Numbered from the stretch's first letter, positions 34,707 through 44,058 are shown. The stretch is DNA of 64,000 nt from Lysinibacillus_B sp036662795 (GCF_036662795.1 NZ_JBAFWZ010000008.1:86601-150600), one strand, 5' to 3'. Translations and numbers: made by a program. Notes: a model not told the origin generated them from the sequence alone.

Positions 34707-35417
34707 TTACACAGTTTCCGTTTCACTTTCTTCTTTATCGCTTTCATTACCTTCATTTTCTAAATCTGATAATAAAGTAAACTGCTCTCTCGTTAGACGA
34801 GAACCGTTGTTCAAAATATACTCAATAATGCCATTTTTGTTCGTAATCGCTTCGATTGTCGCCTGCAGTGTCACATCGCCCTCAGTATATTGAATCTTTT
34901 CACCGATTAATTTACTTGCCTGAGCGAATGGGTTTTCAGCACCAGCAGTTGAACCATTTGCTAGAATAGACGAGATATTACCCGGAGCAATTTCTTTTCC
35001 ACTATCTAATATAAAGACTGGACTGCCATCTTTAAACTTAACTTCCGTGATTACACCCGTACCCTCTTCGATAATAGGCTTACCTTGGTCATCCTTTTTG
35101 TCAGTTACCTCATGCCATTTTACTTCTTTTCCGATAAAAGATGTATAGGACATTAATTGTGTTTCCATCTGTGACATCAATAAGGCTTCCATGGCTTTTG
35201 TCATATTCTGCATCTGCTCTAAAGATGAAAACTGAGCCATTTGCGATATAAACTCACGGTCATCCATTGGGTTTGTTGGGTCTTGGTTTTGCAACTGGGT
35301 AATTAGTATTTTTAAAAAGGCATCTTTACCCAATGCACCGTTATCATTATTTGTCGTATACATAATATTAGATGTATTTAAATAAGAATTATCCGGAATA
35401 CCTGATGTTTTTGTCAT
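34707..35417 (-). CDS. flgD: Flagellar hook assembly (capping) protein FlgD
   Basis: FlgD caps the growing hook so that FlgE subunits polymerise. It is 236 residues. The conserved N-terminal part includes LGKDAFLKILITQLQNQDPT and MDDREFISQMAQFSSLEQM (about 28-70). The C-terminal part is more variable and ends in an acidic tail (GNESDKEESETETV). It starts two bases after fliK. Confidence 0.96.
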   Translation of the reverse strand: MTKTSGIPDNSYLNTSNIMYTTNNDNGALGKDAFLKILITQLQNQDPTNPMDDREFISQMAQFSSLEQMQNMTKAMEALLMSQMETQLMSYTSFIGKEVKWHEVTDKKDDQGKPIIEEGTGVITEVKFKDGSPVFILDSGKEIAPGNISSILANGSTAGAENPFAQASKLIGEKIQYTEGDVTLQATIEAITNKNGIIEYILNNGSRLTREQFTLLSDLENEGNESDKEESETETV

Positions 35418-35419
35418 AC

Positions 35420-36670
35420 CTATACCTCCTCACTTAAAAATTCGCTGAAGGATTTTTTCTCTTCATCTTCATCTTCTTTATTCTCTTCTTGCTCTTCCCC
35501 TTGTTGACGGAAGAAATTATTAAAGAAGTTTTGATCACGTAAGTTGCGTCCTGCATCTTGAAGTGATTGCGCTACATCAATTCGCTCCATTTGAATATTT
35601 TGAGCTACGAATGCCGTTTTAAGCTGCTGTAAGTTAGAATCAAGCAATTCTTTCCCCACCGCAGTGGATGCAAGTAATCGCGCTGTCATAATGCCATCTT
35701 TTTGAACAAGCTCAATACGAATTTGCCCTAAATTTTCAGGGAAAAGCTTTAATAAAAGCTTCATTGAACCTTGCTGATTAGAGATTTGACTACGATTCAA
35801 TAAATTTTGAATTTCTTTAACTAGCGCTTCTGATTGAGCTGATCGTTCAGCTGGTAATGTAATAGTTACAGTTTTCGTTTGTGTAGTCGTCTGCTGATGG
35901 TTAACATTCACTTGAGGTGCCTCCGTTTCCTTTGCTGACGACTGCTGAGTAGCTTGTTTCACAACCTGCTGAAACAACACTGTTTTCGGTGCTTCCTGCT
36001 GGAGTTGTTGAACAGGCTGAAGCCTTGTAATTAAAGACTGTAAACTATCCTTTGTTTGCGCTAATTGGAACTCTTGCTGATAAACTGTATCAGTTTTCAT
36101 CCCTACCATTTGCGCCAGCTTTAAAAATTCTACTACTTGTGCAGCTTCTTTTGGTGTTACAATATTGTGCTCCCCTTTAAGAGCTGAAGCGATTTGAGCT
36201 AACAACGCAGGCGCTTGCTCAAGTACGGACCAAACATCATTAAGCGGTGTTTCTTCACCTAACAGCTGTTGGATTATGCCCTTAAGCTGCTCTTCTGTCA
36301 TACCTAGTGCTGCCGTTAAGTCCTCTAAATTAAGCATTTCCTCAATCGCTATTGTTTCACCAGCGATTTCTGCAAACATCATACTCTCATCATAGGCAAT
36401 GCCTAACAAGTCAAATAAAGCTTGTAAGGAACCCGCCTCTACTACTTCAGAAGCTTCTGCTATCGCTTGTTCTTGCGTGCCTGTTGTTGTATCGTCTGTA
36501 GATTGTTGATGTACAGAAGTATCAGAAGTTGCAACCGCCTCATTAAATACTTTATCGAATGAAGGAGTTTCTCCTGGTGTTTTTACAGATTCAACCGACT
36601 GACTTTGAGGTTGCTTTTGTTTTGCTACCGGCACTTTTTGAGAAGCCATTTGCATTATAGCGATATCCAT
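35420..36670 (-). CDS. fliK: Flagellar hook-length control protein FliK
   Basis: FliK is the secreted ruler that triggers FlhB switching. It is 416 residues from the ATG at 36670 (MDIAIMQMASQK), preceded by GGGGAGGTG; a longer frame to 36688 overlaps motE. A long low-complexity Gln/Thr/Glu-rich region (about 1-290) precedes the C-terminal hook domain MKLLLKLFPENLGQIRIELV (about 300-375) and an acidic tail. The order motE-fliK-flgD is standard. A second, FliK-like gene lies at 55150-57045. Confidence 0.95.
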   Translation of the reverse strand: MDIAIMQMASQKVPVAKQKQPQSQSVESVKTPGETPSFDKVFNEAVATSDTSVHQQSTDDTTTGTQEQAIAEASEVVEAGSLQALFDLLGIAYDESMMFAEIAGETIAIEEMLNLEDLTAALGMTEEQLKGIIQQLLGEETPLNDVWSVLEQAPALLAQIASALKGEHNIVTPKEAAQVVEFLKLAQMVGMKTDTVYQQEFQLAQTKDSLQSLITRLQPVQQLQQEAPKTVLFQQVVKQATQQSSAKETEAPQVNVNHQQTTTQTKTVTITLPAERSAQSEALVKEIQNLLNRSQISNQQGSMKLLLKLFPENLGQIRIELVQKDGIMTARLLASTAVGKELLDSNLQQLKTAFVAQNIQMERIDVAQSLQDAGRNLRDQNFFNNFFRQQGEEQEENKEDEDEEKKSFSEFLSEEV

Positions 36671-36684
36671 TTTTTCACCTCCCC

Positions 36685-37290
36685 TCATTGTTGAGAAAGT
36701 AGTTCAGTAAATTTCGCTGCATCAGCAGGGCTCATTTTCGAAAAAATAGCCGATAGCTGTTCAGCATCTAAATTAGACATAATTCGTAAAGCTTCAGGTT
36801 CACTCATTTCCACTAAAATAGGTGCCGCTGATTTAGCCGACATATTCTTGTATGTGTCTAATACAGCCGCAAATTCTAGCTTATTCTCTTCCTGAGTGCG
36901 CTTTAACGTTTCTATTTCATAAAGTAGTCGTTCTTGTTCGATTACTAATTCCTCTTTTTCAGATGAAGCTGATTCGATTTCTGATTGTAATTGTGTGATT
37001 TGGGCTTCTTTTTCTTGAATTTCAGCTTGTAATTTCACAATTTTTTCTTTACTTAAAGACGTATTTTCAACTACATCTTCTTTTGAAGAAACAAATGGTA
37101 AAGAATCTGTCACTTTATCTGCAAACTGAAACACATTTGTATTTGTGACTGTCGCAATGATTAATAGAATTGCCACTGTAAAGAGTACCGGGATCAAAAA
37201 CCAGAAAAATAGTTTTTGAAAAAAACCTGGTTTTTTTTCTATTTCATCAATTCGTTCATTTTCTATTTTTTTTGCATCATTTTTTGCCAT
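36685..37290 (-). CDS. ylxF: MotE/YlxF-like flagellar membrane protein (magnesium transporter MgtE N-domain type)
   Basis: From the ATG at 37290 (MAKNDAKKIENER) the protein has 201 residues. A basic/acidic head is followed by one membrane helix (about 25-47), a long coiled coil (about 70-145, repeated LQ/E pattern) and a C-terminal MgtE_N-like helical domain (LVEMSEPEALRIMSNLDAEQ). YlxF is encoded between fliJ and fliK in Bacillus; the related MotE of other bacteria chaperones the stator MotC. Its exact job here is inferred. A longer start at 37323 would overlap fliJ. Confidence 0.88.
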   Translation of the reverse strand: MAKNDAKKIENERIDEIEKKPGFFQKLFFWFLIPVLFTVAILLIIATVTNTNVFQFADKVTDSLPFVSSKEDVVENTSLSKEKIVKLQAEIQEKEAQITQLQSEIESASSEKEELVIEQERLLYEIETLKRTQEENKLEFAAVLDTYKNMSAKSAAPILVEMSEPEALRIMSNLDAEQLSAIFSKMSPADAAKFTELLSQQ

Positions 37291-37294
37291 GAAA

Positions 37295-37744
37295 TCACCT
37301 GATTTCTTTCCTGTAGTACGCAAGTGAAGAAAGCTCGTCCAAATGTATGGTTTCTAATCGATTTTGTTCTTCTTTAAATAGCTCAAAATCTTTTTCGCGC
37401 ATTTTTTCATATTTACGTACTTCCAAGTTTTTTTCTACCAACTTTTGCTCATGCCAATTCATTTTCGCACGGGCCTGTACTACTTTTTTCTGTATATCCT
37501 CAATCGTCTTTTCCATGCTATCTATAAAGCGTGCATAATGACTTACTTCATCAATAGATGAACCAATTTCTAAGCGCTTTTGCTGAAACGAGAGTAGATC
37601 TTCTTTTTTCTTTAATATGTCATATAGCTTTGTAGCAATCTCCTCGAAGTCGCGAACAGATTCTTTATATGCAATTTCAGTTTCATGCTTTTCTTGCTCA
37701 CGAATCGTTAGTACCTTTTCAAAGCGATATGTATATTTCATCAT
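37295..37744 (-). CDS. fliJ: Flagellar export chaperone/ATPase stalk FliJ
   Basis: FliJ is the coiled-coil stalk of the export ATPase and escorts subunits. It is 149 residues, almost entirely heptad-like charged helix, beginning YTYRFEKVLTIREQEKHETE. The start at 37744 overlaps the fliI stop as TAATG; a second ATG follows at once at 37741. It is next to fliI as usual. Confidence 0.95.
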   Translation of the reverse strand: MMKYTYRFEKVLTIREQEKHETEIAYKESVRDFEEIATKLYDILKKKEDLLSFQQKRLEIGSSIDEVSHYARFIDSMEKTIEDIQKKVVQARAKMNWHEQKLVEKNLEVRKYEKMREKDFELFKEEQNRLETIHLDELSSLAYYRKEIR

Positions 37745-39069
37745 TACTTCGCACCACCATTCGATAATGCTACTAATTCATTCACCGTTTGCTCTATAGA
37801 AACCTTATCTTTAAAGCCTTGTTTTAAAAATGCTGTGATCAGAGGCTCATAATGGATTGCTTCATCAATCTCTTTTGATGTTCCTCGTTTATATGCACCG
37901 ATATTGATTAAATCCTCTGACTTCGAATACGTATAATATAACTCTCTTAATCTCGAAGCTCCTTCAACATGCATAGGCTCTGCTACATGGTTCATTAAAC
38001 GACTGACACTTTTAAGAACATTGATCGCCGGGTACTGACCTTTATTCGCTAGTGTGCGATCTAGCACAATATGACCATCTAATATACCTCTGACTGCATC
38101 AGCGATTGGCTCATTCATATCGTCTCCGTCGACAAGCACCGTATAAAAGGCCGTTATTGTCCCCTTTAAATTTGTACCTGTACGCTCTAGTAGAGTTGGC
38201 AATATTGCAAATACCGACGGAGTGTATCCACGAGTTGCAGGTGGCTCACCTACTGCTAGTCCAATTTCTCGCTGCGCCATTGCAACACGTGTAACAGAAT
38301 CCATCATTAACATCACGTTCATTCCTCGGTCACGGAAATATTCAGCTATTGCGGTTGCAGTAAATGCAGCTTTAATTCGCATTAGGGCCGGCTGGTCACT
38401 CGTAGCTGCAACAACAATTGATCGACTTAATCCCTCTGGCCCTAAATCTCGCTCAATAAACTCCCGTACTTCACGACCACGCTCTCCGACAAGTGCAATA
38501 ACGTTTAGCTGTGCCGAAGTATTTCTTGCAATCATTCCTAGAAGCGTACTTTTACCAACCCCTGAGCCCGCAAAAATACCTACCCGTTGACCGCTACCAA
38601 CCGTCAGCATCCCGTCAATCGCTTTTACACCAACTTCTAACCGTTCATTAATAGGGGGGCGTGTCATCGGATTTGGTGGTTCCTGCTCTGTTGGAACTGA
38701 AACGAGCCCTCTAGGCAGTGCAAAGCCGTCATATGGATTTCCCATTGAATCCAGTACTTTCCCAATTAATTCTGGCCCAACCTTCACTTCTAAAGGTTTA
38801 CCTGTGCCCTCTACTAAACAACCGATAGAAATTTCACGTAATGATGAGAATGGCATAAGTACAACAATTTCATCTTTAAATCCAACAACTTCCGCTAAAA
38901 TCACCTGGTGACCATTTTTAGATGAATTGACATGGATTTTACAAACATCACCAATAGAACTTTCCGGACCCTGTGACTCAATCATTAAACCAACTACTCT
39001 TGAAACCTTACCAAACTTTTTAAAAGTTGATATATTAGGTATTTGCTCGATTAATTGAGCCGCTTTCAT
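37744..39069 (-). CDS. fliI: Flagellar export ATPase FliI
   Basis: FliI is the F1-beta-like ATPase that powers unfolding and delivery of export substrates. It is 441 residues. The Walker A is GIFAGSGVGKSTLLG near 168, then GERGREVREFIE, Walker B VMLMMDSVTRVAMAQREIGL and PSVFAILPTLLERTG. I prefer the ATG at 39069 (MKAAQLIEQI) because AAGGA is nine bases upstream; the ATG at 39078 touches that site and overlaps fliH. Confidence 0.97.
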   Translation of the reverse strand: MKAAQLIEQIPNISTFKKFGKVSRVVGLMIESQGPESSIGDVCKIHVNSSKNGHQVILAEVVGFKDEIVVLMPFSSLREISIGCLVEGTGKPLEVKVGPELIGKVLDSMGNPYDGFALPRGLVSVPTEQEPPNPMTRPPINERLEVGVKAIDGMLTVGSGQRVGIFAGSGVGKSTLLGMIARNTSAQLNVIALVGERGREVREFIERDLGPEGLSRSIVVAATSDQPALMRIKAAFTATAIAEYFRDRGMNVMLMMDSVTRVAMAQREIGLAVGEPPATRGYTPSVFAILPTLLERTGTNLKGTITAFYTVLVDGDDMNEPIADAVRGILDGHIVLDRTLANKGQYPAINVLKSVSRLMNHVAEPMHVEGASRLRELYYTYSKSEDLINIGAYKRGTSKEIDEAIHYEPLITAFLKQGFKDKVSIEQTVNELVALSNGGAK

Positions 39070-39074
39070 CCGTA

Positions 39075-39860
39075 TCATTCCTTACTATCTAGTATTTCTC
39101 TTAGCTTTAGACGTAACTCGTTTAGCTGTGTATCAATTGTGACAATGATACGTCCATGGTTTGTTTCGATATAACTTTCAGTGCTTGTTAAATCTTCGTT
39201 GACGAAAATTAAAAATGGTACGTCGGTAGGGAACATCTCAGCCAGCTCATCGTGATTCCTTGTCACGATTGCATGATATTCAGGAGAAACATATACCTTC
39301 ACTTCTTTCATTTCACGCGCCTCTTTTAATGCACGTTTAACGATTGAAATGTACAGCTCCTCATTAGCTTCTAACGACACATTCAAAATACGCTCAGCGA
39401 CCTTTAATCCAAGCTCTAAAACAACCTGTTCTTGGGACTCTATATAACTACTTGCATTTTTTTGAGCGTCTACCATCGTCTCATTTGCAGCTTTTAAGGA
39501 TTGAGCCATTTCTGCATTTGCTTTAGCGATTCCTTCATCAAAACCTTGAGAAAAGCCTTCCTCATGCGCTTGCTGTTGTAGCACTAACTTTTCCTCTTCC
39601 CACATCTGCTTAAGTTGCTCAATCTCTTGTAGCTGCTTTTCACGATATTGTTCAAATTGCTCATGTTGTAGCGCGATTTCTTGCTTTGCGTTCGCTATTA
39701 ATCTATCTCGTTCCGCTACAATTTGCTCTTGTGTGATTTGAGGCTCAGCTTCAACTTCATCCATTGCCAATTCATCTGATTGAAAAAAATGGAATCGTTG
39801 AATTTCAATCTCCTTTTCATCCGTATGCTGTGTATATGAAGAGCGGATGATTCTAGACAA
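39075..39860 (-). CDS. fliH: Flagellar export regulator FliH
   Basis: FliH binds and restrains FliI and tethers it to the C-ring. It is 261 residues: a long charged coiled coil (about 40-130) with a GxxxG-like stretch (EGFSQGFDEGIAKANAEM), then the conserved C-terminal FliI-binding domain (VVLELGLKVAERILNVSLE and HGRIIVTIDTQLNEL). The start is TTG at 39860, overlapping the end of fliG, with GGAGGAG nine bases before it. Confidence 0.94.
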   Translation of the reverse strand: MSRIIRSSYTQHTDEKEIEIQRFHFFQSDELAMDEVEAEPQITQEQIVAERDRLIANAKQEIALQHEQFEQYREKQLQEIEQLKQMWEEEKLVLQQQAHEEGFSQGFDEGIAKANAEMAQSLKAANETMVDAQKNASSYIESQEQVVLELGLKVAERILNVSLEANEELYISIVKRALKEAREMKEVKVYVSPEYHAIVTRNHDELAEMFPTDVPFLIFVNEDLTSTESYIETNHGRIIVTIDTQLNELRLKLREILDSKE

Positions 39861-40866
39861 TTACATCATCTCCTCCACCGCGAGCAATAATGATTTCACC
39901 AGCATCCTCTAAACGACGAATAACTGCAACAATTCGTGATTGCGCCTCTTCTACATCACGTAAACGTACTGGACCCATAATTTCCATTTCTTCCTTAAAC
40001 GTATCCGCCATTCGTTGTGACATATTACGGAAAATAATATCTTTTACCTCATCACTTGAAACTTTCATTGCAAGTAACAGATCCTCATTTTCACAATCTC
40101 GAATAACGCGTTGAATGGAGCGATTGTCCAGCGTAACGATATCTTCGAATACGAACATACGCTTTTTAATTTCTTCTGCAAGTTCTGGATCTTGAATTTC
40201 AAGTGCATCTAAGATTGTTTTTTCTGTTTGTCGATCTACGCCATTAAGCACTTCAACGACTGCATCGATTCCACCTGTTTCTGTGTAATCTTGCGTCACA
40301 GTAGAAGAAAGCTTACGCTCTAATACCGACTCAATTTCGCTAATTACTTCTGGAGATGTGGAATCCATTACCGCAATACGCTTTGCAATATCTGCTTGTA
40401 CTTCTTGAGGAAGCGAGGATAGAATAATCCCCGCCTGTCCTGCCTCTAAATACGATAAGATAAGTGCAATCGTTTGTGGGTGCTCATTTTGTATAAAGTT
40501 AAAAATTTGTGAAGGATCAGCTTTCCGTGCAAAATCGAATGGTCGAACTTGCAACGAAGATGTTAAACGGTTTAAGATTGCTTGCGCCTGATCTGAACCT
40601 AACGCTTTTTCCAGTACCGTTTTCGCATAGCCGATACCACCCTGTGTAATATAATCTTGCGCAAGGGCAATATTATGAAACTCTTCAATAATATTTTCTT
40701 TCACACTCGATTCAACTTTTTTTACACCTGAGATTTCCAGCGTTAAACGCTCGATTTCCTCTTCAGTTAAATGTTTATATACAGAAGCCGAAACTTCTGG
40801 TCCTAGAGAAATTAATAGTAAGGCCGCCTTTTGCTTCCCTGATAACTCTTTTTCTTTCTTGGACAC
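39853..40866 (-). CDS. fliG: Flagellar motor switch protein FliG
   Basis: FliG transmits torque from stator to rotor. It is 337 residues. The N domain binds FliF. The EHPQTIALILSYLE and middle armadillo repeats follow, and the C-terminal domain has the torque helix with charged residues (DIVTLDNRSIQRVIRDCE) and ends IIARGGGDDVIV. The GTG at 40866 (MSKKEKELSG) has GGGAGGT six bases upstream; an ATG at 40881 overlaps the fliF stop and lacks a site. Confidence 0.97.
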   Translation of the reverse strand: MSKKEKELSGKQKAALLLISLGPEVSASVYKHLTEEEIERLTLEISGVKKVESSVKENIIEEFHNIALAQDYITQGGIGYAKTVLEKALGSDQAQAILNRLTSSLQVRPFDFARKADPSQIFNFIQNEHPQTIALILSYLEAGQAGIILSSLPQEVQADIAKRIAVMDSTSPEVISEIESVLERKLSSTVTQDYTETGGIDAVVEVLNGVDRQTEKTILDALEIQDPELAEEIKKRMFVFEDIVTLDNRSIQRVIRDCENEDLLLAMKVSSDEVKDIIFRNMSQRMADTFKEEMEIMGPVRLRDVEEAQSRIVAVIRRLEDAGEIIIARGGGDDVIV

Positions 40867-40880
40867 AGCCGAACCTCCCA

Positions 40881-42476
40881 TTAGTCTTCAGCAATCCAAC
40901 TACGCAATAGCTTTGCAAAATCATCCGGCTTATCTTTTGCCATTTTTTCCAATTGCTTACGGCGCACTGTCGCTTCAGTTTCTTTTTCTTCTGAAATGTC
41001 TTCTACCATCAATTCTTGCTGTTGTTCTATTATGTTTAATTCTTCCTCACGTTGCTTCCGCTTACGAGAGCGTAGCATGAAGAATACTAGGAGTCCGATT
41101 GCTACAAGCAGTATTCCTACAACAACCCAAACCCACCAAGGAATTACTGAATCTGATTCCGTAAGTGAAGGATCCTTACCATAGAATTGTTGTACAGAAA
41201 CATCAATTTTTTGATTAATCGCTTCTTCGGATAAATCTCCTCCTGCTTCTTTATCAATTGATGTTCGTACGATAGTGCCTAACATTTGTTCAATATCAGT
41301 TTGTACATTTTCACCAAGTGAAGCAGGATCGTCCGCAACAGGTGGCTCTACCATTACTTGAATACCAATATCTCGAATTTTATATGGACTTTCCTGGATT
41401 TCACGGCGGATTCGGTTTACATCGTTGTTAATTGTTTCTTCAACACGCTCGTAATCCCCATTACCTGTTATACCTTCTTGATAATCTGTGAAGTTATCAG
41501 TCTCATTTCCAGCTTCTGGTGTACCACCAGCTAAAGCGCCATTACCTGAATATGTTTCTGTAATAGTTTGGGCACTAATCGCGATACCCTTCATATTTTC
41601 TTCATCAACAGGCTCAACTCTGTTTTCTTCACGATTTTCTTTTTTGAAATCAACGTCTGTAGTAACAGAGACAACCACTTTATCCTGGCCCATCATTGTC
41701 CCAAGCATATTTTGAATTTGTCGCTGAATGTCGCGTTCGATTTGTTTTTTAATGGCCATTTGACCCTCAGGAGTTTCCGTTGAGTTGCCATCCGTTGTCA
41801 CCGAATTTAAATCGAAGTATTCCGCGTACTGATTGGAAATTTCAATGTTTTCTGTACTTAGCTTCGGTACACTTTTTTCAACTAAGCTATATAGTGTTTT
41901 TATTTGTTCATCTGTGAATTTAACTCCAGGATCTGTCGTTAACAGTACAGCGGCTGTCGCTTCCTCTTGAGAACTCTCTAGAAAAATCCCTTCTTCTGGC
42001 ACAGTAATATTTACTTTAGCATCCTTTACACCTTGCACACGCTTAACTAAGTTGGCAATTTCAGTTTCTGTTGCTGCTTTTTTAATGACATTAAACTCAT
42101 TATCTGTCATTCCAAACCCTGCATTTTCTGTAAAGAACGAGGTGCTAATACCTCCAGATTCTGGGTATCCTTGTGAGGCAAGGGAAACCGTTAATTGATC
42201 TTTTTGATCCTCAGGTACTAAAATATTTGTTCCACCAGGTGCAACTTCGTATGTAACCCCCTGTGATGTTAAAACCTCTGAAATTTGCCCTACTTCACTA
42301 GCAGAAATTTCAGCAAATAGGGGAACCATTGTCGTTCTTGTTGAGAAATATGTAAGCATACCAGCTACTGCTACAACGGCGACTAGTATTCCTATTAGTG
42401 CACCTTTTTGATTTTTCGTTCGACTCGTCCAAAATCTAGAGGAGTCGGATTTTACTTTTGTTAGTCGTTCATTCAT
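40881..42476 (-). CDS. fliF: Flagellar MS-ring protein FliF
   Basis: FliF forms the MS-ring, the base of the flagellum. It is 531 residues: a first membrane helix at about 26-46, periplasmic-type ring-building motifs (TYEVAPGGTNILVPED and LVKRVQGVKDAKVNITVPE), a linker rich in Glu and Asn, a second membrane helix at about 448-472 (WWVWVVVGILLVAIG), and a C-terminal FliG-binding tail. The start at 42476 follows GGAGGA. Confidence 0.98.
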   Translation of the reverse strand: MNERLTKVKSDSSRFWTSRTKNQKGALIGILVAVVAVAGMLTYFSTRTTMVPLFAEISASEVGQISEVLTSQGVTYEVAPGGTNILVPEDQKDQLTVSLASQGYPESGGISTSFFTENAGFGMTDNEFNVIKKAATETEIANLVKRVQGVKDAKVNITVPEEGIFLESSQEEATAAVLLTTDPGVKFTDEQIKTLYSLVEKSVPKLSTENIEISNQYAEYFDLNSVTTDGNSTETPEGQMAIKKQIERDIQRQIQNMLGTMMGQDKVVVSVTTDVDFKKENREENRVEPVDEENMKGIAISAQTITETYSGNGALAGGTPEAGNETDNFTDYQEGITGNGDYERVEETINNDVNRIRREIQESPYKIRDIGIQVMVEPPVADDPASLGENVQTDIEQMLGTIVRTSIDKEAGGDLSEEAINQKIDVSVQQFYGKDPSLTESDSVIPWWVWVVVGILLVAIGLLVFFMLRSRKRKQREEELNIIEQQQELMVEDISEEKETEATVRRKQLEKMAKDKPDDFAKLLRSWIAED

Positions 42477-42536
42477 TATGAATCCTCCGGTTATAGTGAA
42501 TGCTTCAACAATTTAAGATCCGCTTTAACCTTTGGA

Positions 42537-42848
42537 TTATACACTCATTCGCATAATCTCTTGGTAGGCATCAATCACCTTATTACGAACTTCCATTGTT
42601 GCATTTAATGTAATACTTGCTTTTTGAGAAGCAATCATCACTTCATGTAGATCAACATCTCCGCCATTAATCAATTTATTCGTCATCGTATCTGATTGAA
42701 TCTGCTGATCATTCACTTTCGCAATGGCATCTTTCAAAGTATTCGCAAAAGTTTGTTGTGCTTGATATGAAGTATTAGGTGCAGCTAGTTTTTTTGTTTC
42801 ATTCACCATTTGTGTTGGTGTCATCATCGATACAGAATTAATTGGCAC
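42537..42848 (-). CDS. fliE: Flagellar hook-basal body protein FliE
   Basis: FliE connects the MS-ring to the rod. It is 103 residues with the conserved C-terminal half GGDVDLHEVMIASQKASITL and VIDAYQEIMRMSV. I take the GTG at 42848 because GGAGG sits seven bases before it; another GTG at 42854 abuts the site. It follows flgC by 18 bases. Confidence 0.93.
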   Translation of the reverse strand: MPINSVSMMTPTQMVNETKKLAAPNTSYQAQQTFANTLKDAIAKVNDQQIQSDTMTNKLINGGDVDLHEVMIASQKASITLNATMEVRNKVIDAYQEIMRMSV

Positions 42849-42866
42849 TTTCACTCCTCCTTATGA

Positions 42867-43331
42867 TTATCCTTTACCAATTTCTAGCGCTTTTGTAAGC
42901 ATTGATTTGTTTGCATTAAAAACAGTAACATTCGCTTCGTATGAACGAGTTGCCGAAATTAAATCCACCATTTCCTTTAATAAATCAACATTTGAAGCTT
43001 GTACATAGCCATCCTCATTCGCATCTGGGTGTGTTGGATCGTAAATCAATTTGAATGGTGTCTCTGTATCTTCGTTAATTTTCGACACTTTAACTCCATT
43101 TCCGACCGCTTCTTTCGTAGACTTGCCCATTGCCACATTTAAAAAGCTCGAAAATTTACCTTCTTGTGGAGTTAACGTCACAGATTTGCGACGATAGGGC
43201 TCCCATTCACCATTGACTTGTTTTGCTCGTGTTGTATCAACGTTTGCAATGTTGGAAGAAATTACATCCATTCTTAATCGTTGTGTGGTTAAGGCTGAGG
43301 CGGTTGTATTCATACTATGAAAAATAGTCAT
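42867..43331 (-). CDS. flgC: Flagellar rod protein FlgC
   Basis: FlgC is a proximal rod subunit of 154 residues. The N-terminal rod motif is RLRMDVISSNIANVDTTRAK and the C-terminal motif is YVQASNVDLLKEMVDLISAT followed by RSYEANVTVFNANKSML. The start at 43331 follows GGAGGT. It lies two bases after flgB. Confidence 0.98.
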   Translation of the reverse strand: MTIFHSMNTTASALTTQRLRMDVISSNIANVDTTRAKQVNGEWEPYRRKSVTLTPQEGKFSSFLNVAMGKSTKEAVGNGVKVSKINEDTETPFKLIYDPTHPDANEDGYVQASNVDLLKEMVDLISATRSYEANVTVFNANKSMLTKALEIGKG

Positions 43332-43333
43332 GC

Positions 43334-43726
43334 TTATTTACCTCCTTTGATTACGTTATTTAACGAACTTAATTTACCAGTCATACGATCAATTAACGCA
43401 TTATAGTAAATTTGGTTTTCCGCTAAGCTCGCTTGCTCGGCATCCATATTTACCCCATTACCGTTATGTCGAGCTCTGAAGTTTTCATAGCTATAAACAC
43501 CCGGTGTTGATTGGTTAATCGAAAAATCAAAATGTCTTCCATCTGTACGATTCGCCACAATTGACGTTCGCTTTGCATCTAGTAACATTTGCTTAAAACT
43601 AACATCCTGCGCCTTATAATTTGGCGTATCCACATTCGCAATATTTTGTGCGATTGTTTTATTTTTTAGTGTTGCATAGGAAAGTCCTTTTTCCAGGCTA
43701 CTTATAGTTCCACCGAATAAGTTCAA
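43334..43726 (-). CDS. flgB: Flagellar rod protein FlgB (first gene of the fla/che operon)
   Basis: FlgB is a proximal rod subunit. I take the TTG at 43726 (MNLFGGTISSLEKGL), which aligns with the family N terminus and has GAGGTG six bases upstream; a GTG at 43735 is in frame but too close to that site. The protein is then 130 residues, with the motif IAQNIANVDTPNYKAQDVSF and a C-terminal NLIDRMTG-like segment (YNALIDRMTGKLSSLN). A 330-base gap separates it from codY, so the operon promoter should lie there. Confidence 0.93.
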   Translation of the reverse strand: MNLFGGTISSLEKGLSYATLKNKTIAQNIANVDTPNYKAQDVSFKQMLLDAKRTSIVANRTDGRHFDFSINQSTPGVYSYENFRARHNGNGVNMDAEQASLAENQIYYNALIDRMTGKLSSLNNVIKGGK

Positions 43727-43855
43727 ACTCTTCACCTCATTTTATGTATATTATTACAGATTCTCCACCGATTAATTCAATTGTAATTAAGATAATTCCT
43801 AGTGTCTATCGTCTTTTGTCACATTTCGATAGTATATACGGACTATTTTTTCGGT

Positions 43856-43871
43856 AATTTTTTCGCAAATT
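43856..43871. promoter_or_regulatory. Candidate CodY-binding site upstream of flgB
   Basis: The plus strand reads AATTTTTTCGCAAATT. Against the CodY consensus AATTTTCWGAAAATT, 11 of 15 positions match in the best register. It lies 130 bases upstream of flgB and about 190 from the end of codY. CodY is known to repress fla/che in B. subtilis; that this site is used is an inference. Confidence 0.35.
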
Positions 43872-44014
43872 CTCCTTTTAAAACAATTTAAAGTGGCTAA
43901 TTGTCGAAAACAAATGGATTTACAAGAAATTAGTGGTATTTATAGTCAAAAGTATTATTAATAAAGTCTGAATAAATTGTTATTCTTTCCCTTAACCTTA
44001 CGACACTTTCGCCA

Positions 44015-44047
44015 ATAAAAAAAGACCCAAAATAATTGGGTCTCTTT
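44015..44047 (-). terminator. Terminator after codY
   Basis: Minus-strand arms GACCCAA and TTGGGTC pair around a four-base loop, followed by a run of seven T. It ends the trmFO-to-codY series and isolates the fla/che operon from it. Confidence 0.9.
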
Positions 44048-44058
44048 CTTCCATTTGA

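Larger units (their letters stand above)
43727..44058 (-). promoter_or_regulatory. Intergenic region codY-flgB, expected fla/che promoter region
   Basis: No gene is visible in these 332 bases. The codY terminator occupies 44015-44047. Downstream are a CodY-box-like palindrome (43856-43871), an inverted repeat CTATCG/CGATAG with a 15-base spacer (43806-43832), and the flgB ribosome site. In B. subtilis the fla/che promoter region upstream of flgB has both sigma-A and sigma-D starts. Here the best sigma-A match I see is TTGTTT-17-TAAATT, which is weak, and no clear sigma-D site (TAAA-15-GCCGATAT) was found. Confidence 0.6.
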
